64,000 nt of DNA from Comamonadaceae bacterium CG12_big_fil_rev_8_21_14_0_65_59_15 (GTDB lineage Bacteria; Pseudomonadota; Gammaproteobacteria; Burkholderiales; Burkholderiaceae_C). The stretch lies in the NCBI GenBank assembly GCA_002786915.1, contig PCUV01000114.1, positions 142,719 to 206,718 of the forward strand. The letters run 5' to 3'. A program made the position numbers and the translations under genes. The notes below the pieces were generated by a model, which saw only the letters and a program-made list of their open reading frames with translations, had not been told where the DNA came from and did not search any database. Below, piece after piece: positions 57,878 to 64,000 of this stretch (the stretch's first letter is position 1; every line of letters begins with the position of its first letter).

Positions 57878-60658
57878 TCAGTGGGCGATGGCGTCCACTC
57901 GGCTGCACGCTTCGAGCAGGTAGGCCAGGCCGTGGTACGGGCGCCCGGTTTCGGCCGTGAGACCAATCTCGCAGGTGCGGTTGGTGGAGACGCCTTCACA
58001 GCAAGTGCCGGGCAGGGCGTCGTGCACCCGGCGCAAGGCGTGCACATTGAGCTCGGGCACGGCAAAACCACGGTCGCCGCCAAAGCCGCAGCAGGTCACG
58101 CCGGCGGGCTCGATCACCTTGTCCACGCAAGCCGCCAGCACGCGGCGCAGTTTGGCGTCTGAGCCGGTGCGGCGCGCGCTGCAGTTGATGTGCAGGGCGA
58201 TCGGCCCGGGCTTCTTTGTGATGTACAGCCGTGGCAGCAGCGCGTCGTGCGCAAATTCATGAAAGTCCAGCAGTTTCAGCGGGGTGCCCGCAAGCTTTTT
58301 TTGCATGCGCACCGAGCAGGTGCTGGCATCCATGATGACCGGGTAGTAGCCACCGTGGCCGTCGTCGGCCGCCTTAAGCAGCGCCTGCGTGACGGCCGCG
58401 CTCATTTCGTCGGCTTCTTCGGCCATGCCTTTGCTTTCCAGCATCTGGCCGCAACACAGTTTGTCAAAGCCTTCGGGCAGGATGGGCGCATAACCGGCGC
58501 GTACCAGCAGTGTCATGATGACTTCGGGTAGGGTCGCTTCATCCGAGGTGTTGGCGCCAAAAATGCGTCCGCCACAGGCCGGGAAGTACACCACTGGGTC
58601 GCCCGCGCCCTGGTACGCCTGGGGCGCTTTGCCCGCCAGGGGCATACCGCGCTTCCATTTGCCGCCAGAGAGCTTGCCCAAGAGTTTGTCACCGACCACG
58701 CTCGATGCCACATGGCCCAGGCCCAGGCCTACGCGTGAGGCGGTGGCTACCTTGCCAAAGTTATCAGCCGTCCATTGCGCCACCTTGTGCCCGGCGCTGC
58801 CCATGCCACGCCCGCGCAGCAGCCTTGTGAGCGCGCCGGTGTCGATGCCCACCGGGCAGGCGGTGGAGCACAGGCCGCAACCGGCGCAGGTGTCCAGACC
58901 AAAGTAGGCAAAGTCGGCTCCCAGATCGGCCATGCTTTCGCCCGCGGCGTTGCGCCGCGAGAGCTCGCGCCAGCTCACAATGCGCTGGCGCGGTGACAGC
59001 GTGAGCCGATGCGACGGGCACAGCGGCTCGCAAAACCCACATTCAATGCAGCGGTCCACCATGTCTTCGGCCGCTGGCATGGGTTTGAGGTTTTTCAGGT
59101 GGGCTTGGGGGTCGTCGTTGAGGATGACACCCGGGTTGAGCAAGTTTTTCGGGTCAAACAGTTGCTTGATGCGGCGCATCAAGTCGGTGGCCTGGCGGCC
59201 CCATTCTTTTTCGACAAACGGCGCCATGTTGCGCCCGGTACCGTGCTCGGCCTTGAGCGAACCGTCGTAGGTGTCCACCACCAGCGTGCACACGTCGTCC
59301 ATGAAGCGCGCGTAGCGGTCCACTTCGGCCTGGTTTGAAAAATCCTGCGTAAAGACAAAGTGCAGGTTGCCTTCGAGCGCATGGCCAAAAATGATGGCCT
59401 CCGAGTAGCCGTGTTTTTGAAACAGCACCTGCAAATCCAGCGTGGCTGCGGCCAGCGAGGCCAGCGGGAACGCCACGTCTTCAATGATCACCGTGGTGCC
59501 CGTGCGGCGCACGGCGCCCACCGCCGGGAACGTGCCCTTGCGCACTTTCCAGTACATCTCGCAGGTGGCGGGGTCAGTGGAAAATGCCGCTGGCTCAAGG
59601 GTTGGTACGCCGTGCAGGGCCTCCAGTGCAGCGCTCATACGCAGTTGCAGTGCTGCGCCCGTTTCGCCGCGCACCTCAATCAGCAGCGCGGCGGCCCCGT
59701 CACTCAGCGTTTGCATGATGGCAGGCAGCCCGGGTTTGTCTTGCACCGAGCGGAGCGAAGCGCGGTCAAGCAGCTCCACCGCCGAAACTGGCTTGGGCTT
59801 GAGCGCGATGACCGCTTGGCAAGCCGTCTCGATGGTCGGAAAGAGCACCAGCGCACTGGCCTTGAACGGGTCTTCGTTGACGGTCTGGTAGGTGATACGC
59901 GACATGAACCCCAGCGTGCCCTCAGAGCCAATCATCAGGTGCGCCAGAATGTCGATCGGGTTGGTGTAGTCGATCAGCGCGTTCAGGCTGTAGCCGGTGG
60001 TGTTCTTGATACTGTACTTGTGCGCGATGCGCGCAGCCAGTGCCGCGTCGCCTCGGACCAACTCGCCTAAGTGCTGCAAGTCGTCCAGCAAAGCGGCGTG
60101 ACTGTGACAAAAACTCGCCACGCTATAGGCGTCTTCGGTATCGAGCAGCGTGCCGTCGGCCAGAATCACGCGCAGGCCGGCCAATGTGCGGTAACTGTTT
60201 TGAGACGTGCCGCAGCACATGCCCGACGCGTTGTTGGCGGCAATACCACCCATCTTGCAGGCGTTGATGGAAGCTGGGTCGGGGCCAATTTTTTTGCCGT
60301 GCGGTGCCAGCCTGAAGTTGACCTCGCCGCCAATAATGCCCGGGCCCACGCGCACCGTGGCAGCCTCCGGGCCAATGTCGCAGGTGGCAAATCCCTCGCC
60401 AATCAGCGCCAGCACGCTATCGGTCACGGCCTGGCCCGACAAGCTGGTGCCCGCCGCGCGGAATGTGATGGGGCGACCCAGCGTGCGTGCGGCCTGCAGC
60501 AGGGCCTGCACCTCTTGCTCAGACTCGACCACCGCCACCACTTCGGGCGTGAGTCGGTAAAAGCTGGCATCGGTGCCGTAGGCCAAGCGCCTCAGGGGGT
60601 CGCTGATGACCTGTTTGGGCGGCAAAATGCGCGTCAATACGTCGGTGAGATGGCTCAT
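57878..60658 (-). CDS. FAD-binding and Fe-S-binding oxidoreductase (D-2-hydroxyacid dehydrogenase-like)
   Basis: FAD_binding_4 RPITFRAAGTSLSGQAVTDSVL; GIAANNASGMCCG; Fe-S CIECGFCEPLCPSHRLTLSPRQR, CAGCGLCSTACPVGID; CCG motif near C-terminus. Confidence 0.9.
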   Translation of the reverse strand: MSHLTDVLTRILPPKQVISDPLRRLAYGTDASFYRLTPEVVAVVESEQEVQALLQAARTLGRPITFRAAGTSLSGQAVTDSVLALIGEGFATCDIGPEAATVRVGPGIIGGEVNFRLAPHGKKIGPDPASINACKMGGIAANNASGMCCGTSQNSYRTLAGLRVILADGTLLDTEDAYSVASFCHSHAALLDDLQHLGELVRGDAALAARIAHKYSIKNTTGYSLNALIDYTNPIDILAHLMIGSEGTLGFMSRITYQTVNEDPFKASALVLFPTIETACQAVIALKPKPVSAVELLDRASLRSVQDKPGLPAIMQTLSDGAAALLIEVRGETGAALQLRMSAALEALHGVPTLEPAAFSTDPATCEMYWKVRKGTFPAVGAVRRTGTTVIIEDVAFPLASLAAATLDLQVLFQKHGYSEAIIFGHALEGNLHFVFTQDFSNQAEVDRYARFMDDVCTLVVDTYDGSLKAEHGTGRNMAPFVEKEWGRQATDLMRRIKQLFDPKNLLNPGVILNDDPQAHLKNLKPMPAAEDMVDRCIECGFCEPLCPSHRLTLSPRQRIVSWRELSRRNAAGESMADLGADFAYFGLDTCAGCGLCSTACPVGIDTGALTRLLRGRGMGSAGHKVAQWTADNFGKVATASRVGLGLGHVASSVVGDKLLGKLSGGKWKRGMPLAGKAPQAYQGAGDPVVYFPACGGRIFGANTSDEATLPEVIMTLLVRAGYAPILPEGFDKLCCGQMLESKGMAEEADEMSAAVTQALLKAADDGHGGYYPVIMDASTCSVRMQKKLAGTPLKLLDFHEFAHDALLPRLYITKKPGPIALHINCSARRTGSDAKLRRVLAACVDKVIEPAGVTCCGFGGDRGFAVPELNVHALRRVHDALPGTCCEGVSTNRTCEIGLTAETGRPYHGLAYLLEACSRVDAIAH

Positions 60659-60862
60659 GGAATGTCTTTTTCGTTCTTGTTTTGGTAAAAAGGTGTGGCC
60701 CATAATAGCGGCAGGACGAAGGGTCTGATTGCCAAATTTTCAGCATACTTTTGAAATGCCATGCGATGGGTCCGGCCCATGGTGTCGACAAAACAGCGCA
60801 TGAACCCGCACCGCTCCTGTGCCGTACGCCTGGCCGATGCTTGGGTGTGATAACCTTGACCC

Positions 60863-61237
60863 ATGAACCCCCTGCATACCCTGCGCCACACACCCTGGAT
60901 CGCCAAGTTGGCGCTCTTGTGGTTTGCCTTGACGCTGGGCGTGGCGGTGGCCTCGCCGCTGGTGCAGCCGCAACAAGAATTGGTCATTTGCACCGGTGCG
61001 GGCATGCAGAAGGTGGTGCTGGCCGATGACGGCACGGTCACTACCGCAGCCGCCTCAGACAGCGGTGACGCGCTGTTTTGCCCGCTGTGCATGGTGGGCG
61101 GTGCACCGGCACCCGTGGTGCTTCAAACGGTTCAAGCGCCCCACGCTTTGAGCCATGTGCTGCAAAGCATCCCAGCGGCGCGCATCGCCGCCCTGACCGC
61201 AGCGCCCCTGCCAGCGCGCGGGCCGCCAGCGCTCTAA
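60863..61237 (+). CDS. DUF2946 family protein
   Basis: N-terminal TM; QQELVICTGAGMQKVVL...ALFCPLCMVGGAP. Confidence 0.75.
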   Translation: MNPLHTLRHTPWIAKLALLWFALTLGVAVASPLVQPQQELVICTGAGMQKVVLADDGTVTTAAASDSGDALFCPLCMVGGAPAPVVLQTVQAPHALSHVLQSIPAARIAALTAAPLPARGPPAL

Positions 61238-61295
61238 TAGCTCTGCTTTTCAGAGTGCCCCACGCTTGATGCGTATGGGCTAGAGGCTTATTTTC
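61236..61295. repeat. Dispersed repeat, copy D
   Basis: AATAGCTCTGC...CACGCTTGATGCGTATGGGCTAGAGGCTTATTTT. Confidence 0.6.
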
Positions 61296-61396
61296 TACTT
61301 GATTTTGTTTGAATGTTGCACAGCGCCAGATGCGCGATTGCAACGTCGCCGTTGGCATCGTCTGACTTTGGCTCGGCCATGCAAAAGCTATCTTAA

Positions 61397-61434
61397 AAAT
61401 AGCTGTTTTCGCAAGTCTGGTAAGAGCTATGGGC
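61397..61434. repeat. Dispersed repeat, copy E
   Basis: AAATAGCTGTTTTCGCAAGTCTGGTAAGAGCTATGGGC. Confidence 0.55.
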
Positions 61435-61489
61435 ATATTTTGTTTGTCAGTCGGTCGTTTTGACCTGTTGAACCCGAAAAGGAAACCCC

Positions 61490-62035
61490 ATGAAACTCAC
61501 ATCCCTGATGACCGCCGTGGCCCTGGTTGCCACCACGCTGACCGCTTTGGCCCACGGCGAAGCCGTCGAAGTGAAAGATGCCTGGGCGCGCGCCACCGTT
61601 AAAGGACAGATGGCCTCCGGTGCCTTCATGACGCTGCAAGCCGACCACGGCGGCAAACTGGTGGGCGTGGCCTCGCCCGCAGCCGGTGTGGTGCAGGTTC
61701 ACCAGATGACGATGGACGCAGGCGTGATGAAAATGGTCGAGGTCAAAGGCGGCCTGAACTTGCCCGCTGGCAAAGCGGTTGAGCTTAAACCCGGCGGCTT
61801 TCACATCATGTTGATGGACTTGAAAGCGCCCCTGGCCGCTGGCAGCAAACTGCCACTGACCTTGATCGTCAAGGACGACAAGGGCATTGAAAGCAAGGTG
61901 GACGTTGATGTGCCGGTAGCCACCAAGGCCCCGCACAGTGCGGCGCATGACATGACGATGGACCACAGCGCGCACGGCATGCCCATGGACCACGCGGCCC
62001 ACGGGGCCAAAGCAGCTGCCTCACACGCACATTAA
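61490..62035 (+). CDS. PCu(A)C copper chaperone with His/Met-rich tail
   Basis: DAWARATVKGQMASGAFMTLQAD...VQVHQMTMDAGVMKMVEVKG...LKPGGFHIMLMDLKAPL; tail HDMTMDHSAHGMPMDHAAHG. Confidence 0.93.
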   Translation: MKLTSLMTAVALVATTLTALAHGEAVEVKDAWARATVKGQMASGAFMTLQADHGGKLVGVASPAAGVVQVHQMTMDAGVMKMVEVKGGLNLPAGKAVELKPGGFHIMLMDLKAPLAAGSKLPLTLIVKDDKGIESKVDVDVPVATKAPHSAAHDMTMDHSAHGMPMDHAAHGAKAAASHAH

Positions 62036-62038
62036 GCC

Positions 62039-62578
62039 ATGAAGTTCCCAGAGCTGGCGCTGGCGCGAGCCATGACGCACCTCAACCTGGGGGCCGTACT
62101 GGCCCTGCTGATCTGGCTGGCGACACTGCCCTTGCCTGGCCACGCGCACGGCGTGAGCGTGGGTGATCTGGAGCTGGATCACCCCTACGCTGTGCCCAGC
62201 ATAGTGGGTGAGCCGCACGGCAAAGCTTACTTGCGTGGCATCACCAATGCGGGCGCACACACCGAGCGACTGCTGGGGGCCAGTACCCCCGTGGCGGCCA
62301 AAGTGGAACTGCACAGCCTCAAAGCCGACGCGCATGGGTTGATTGACACCCGGATCGACGCGATCGACTTGCCGGCCAAAACCGTCACCCGACTGCGCCA
62401 CACCGGCGACTACCAACTGACGCTGATGGGCCTGAATGCGCCGCTGAAAGACGGCGACCGGTTTGATCTGACGCTAAACTTTGAGCACGCCGGTAGCCAC
62501 ACCGTCAAGGTGTGGGTACAAACGCCGCGTGATGCGGCCAGTGCGCACAGTCATCACGCAGTCAAGGAGAAACCATGA
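62039..62578 (+). CDS. PCu(A)C-fold protein lacking canonical Met ligands
   Basis: DLELDHPYAVPSIVGEPHGKAYLRGITNAGAHTERLLGASTPVAAKVELHSLKADAHGLIDTR...GDYQLTLMGLNAPLKDGDRFDLTLNFEHAG. Confidence 0.8.
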   Translation: MKFPELALARAMTHLNLGAVLALLIWLATLPLPGHAHGVSVGDLELDHPYAVPSIVGEPHGKAYLRGITNAGAHTERLLGASTPVAAKVELHSLKADAHGLIDTRIDAIDLPAKTVTRLRHTGDYQLTLMGLNAPLKDGDRFDLTLNFEHAGSHTVKVWVQTPRDAASAHSHHAVKEKP

Positions 62579-63210
62579 CCGCCTGTTTGACTGATTCCTT
62601 GACACGGTACCTGAACGCCCGCGAGTGTCTGGCCGCATCTGACATGGCACAGATGTGGCGCGTGCAGTCCGGCGCATTGCGCATCGACAGCGCCCCCAGT
62701 GGAGAGGCCGGCCGCTTCATGCGGCTGGCGTTGCCCGGTGACGTGATTGGCGTTGAACAGTGGGTGGGCTCGGACGACGCGTTAAACGTGCGCGCCCTGA
62801 CCGAGGTTCGACTCACTCCGGTGCAGGCCGAAGGTGCCGAGATGATGGCGCTGCTGATGGAAACCGTGGTCATTGCGCACCAACGCTGCCGCGAGGTGGT
62901 GAGCCTGCGCACCGGTCCGGTGTCGCAGCGCGTCAAAACCTTGCTGCTGATGTTTGCCGAGCACGTCAGCCCACAGGCGCAGACCGCCACCCAGTGCGAG
63001 CTGCCCAACCTGGCGGACATGGCTGACATTCTGGATGCCGCGCTTGAGACCATTTCGCGCGTGATCAGCACGATGCGTCGGCTGGACTGGCTGCAAGAGC
63101 GCAAGCCGCAACAAGCGCGCTTTGACGCGCTGGCTCTGCGCGCGCAGGCGCTGCTGCCGGGCATGAGCGCCAGCGCAACCGCGTTACGCCTGTCTGCGCT
63201 ACAGGGTTGA
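62575..63210 (+). CDS. Crp/Fnr-family transcriptional regulator
   Basis: Cyclic-nucleotide-binding-like MWRVQSGALRIDS...LALPGDVIGVEQWVG; C-terminal HTH NLADMADILDAALETISRVISTMRR; ATGA overlap. Confidence 0.75.
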   Translation: MTACLTDSLTRYLNARECLAASDMAQMWRVQSGALRIDSAPSGEAGRFMRLALPGDVIGVEQWVGSDDALNVRALTEVRLTPVQAEGAEMMALLMETVVIAHQRCREVVSLRTGPVSQRVKTLLLMFAEHVSPQAQTATQCELPNLADMADILDAALETISRVISTMRRLDWLQERKPQQARFDALALRAQALLPGMSASATALRLSALQG

Positions 63211-63316
63211 TTTTGAGGCGTGTCGTTGGGGCGGGGAGGTTCCGCTACCATCCCGCCATGTTTTCAATCTGCCTGCCCCCGCGCCTGCCCAGTCTCACCC
63301 CAAACCGGAGCCTGCC

Positions 63317-64000
63317 ATGACGCGCGCTCGCTGGTTAGCCGTGCCGATATTGGCTGTCCTGGTCGGCGCCCTGGCCTGGCTGGCCTGGCGCGCACCCCAA
63401 GTGGATGCGGTGGTGCTGCGGAGCGCGCCGCTGGTGCGCAGCATCCAGTTCTCAGCACGAGTGGCCACGCTGAGCCGCGTGGAAGTGGGCAGCACGCTGA
63501 CCGCTCGAGTTGCAAAGGTGGCAGTGCGCGAGGGCGACACCGTGCGCGCGGGCGACGTGCTGGTGCAGCTTGAAACCGATGAGCTGCAGGCCGTGCTGGC
63601 GCAGCAGCAGGCCAGCTTGAAGCAGGCGCAAGCGCGGCTGCTGGGTATGCGCTCTACCGGGCGCAGCCAGGCGCAGGCGGCGCTGGCGCAAGCGCAGGCC
63701 ACGCTGCAGGCGGCCAGCAACGATGTGGCACGCACCCGGCAATTGGTAGCGCAGAATTTTTTGAGCCCGGCGCGTCTGGATGATGCCGAGCGCGCGTTGG
63801 GGGTAGCACAGGCGGCGCACGACGCGGCCGCAGCCCAGGTACGCGCCAACGCCGACAACGGTACCGATCTGGCGCAAGCACAGGCGCAGCTGGAGCTCTC
63901 GCGTGCGGCGGTGCAGGCAGCACACGCGCGGCTGGCACAAACCGCGCTGCGCGCTCCGGCCGACGCCACCGTGCTGGCGCGCAACGTGGAGCCGGGGCAG
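63317..64000 (+). CDS. HlyD/RND-type periplasmic adaptor (partial, runs off window)
   Basis: Open frame MTRARWLAVPILAVLVGALAWLAWRAPQVDAVVLRSAPLVRSIQFSARVATLSRVEVGSTLTARVAKVAVREGDTVRAGDVLVQLETDELQAVLAQQQA...LRAPADATVLARNVEPGQ. Confidence 0.88.
   Translation, partial: MTRARWLAVPILAVLVGALAWLAWRAPQVDAVVLRSAPLVRSIQFSARVATLSRVEVGSTLTARVAKVAVREGDTVRAGDVLVQLETDELQAVLAQQQASLKQAQARLLGMRSTGRSQAQAALAQAQATLQAASNDVARTRQLVAQNFLSPARLDDAERALGVAQAAHDAAAAQVRANADNGTDLAQAQAQLELSRAAVQAAHARLAQTALRAPADATVLARNVEPGQ

Overview
This 64 kb window looks like a chromosomal segment of a Comamonadaceae-type betaproteobacterium (Rhodoferax/Polaromonas-like; inferred from gene content and intergenic repeats, not searched). 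Left third (0-28 kb): signal transduction genes, including a truncated EAL domain, two REC proteins, two hybrid histidine kinases, a CheB/CheR fusion split by a 10-bp tandem duplication, and a PAS-GAF-HD-GYP protein. It also carries a large cyclic beta-glucan synthase-like gene (GT84/GH94), an orphan EncFtn-like ferritin and a higBA toxin-antitoxin pair. Centre (31.7-46.8 kb): a Hyb-type group 1 [NiFe]-hydrogenase locus (small subunit, hybA, hybB, large subunit, protease, HypC/HybG, HybE, hemerythrin, hypA, B, F, C, D, E). It is preceded by a ccdAB-nikR gene string and followed by a ureE/ureG chimeric remnant and an AbrB-Doc module. Right third (48-64 kb): gap, tkt, DUF3108, marC, a GGDEF/EAL protein, FIST, a universal stress protein, a D-2-hydroxyacid dehydrogenase-like FAD/Fe-S protein, a PCu(A)C copper chaperone pair, a Crp-like regulator and the start of an HlyD-like adaptor. 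The best second-look items are: the ureE-ureG deletion chimera; a mosaic scar at about 13.98-14.13 kb collinear with the cls-asmA locus at 28.3-31.7 kb; the 10-bp duplication in cheB/cheR; an in-frame TAG splitting a two-domain response regulator; nikR directly downstream of ccdAB; a hemerythrin inside the hydrogenase maturation operon; a terminator-like hairpin inside that operon; and several dispersed palindromic repeat families. No CRISPR array, rRNA, tRNA or complete transposase was recognised. No new multi-gene defence system could be supported.
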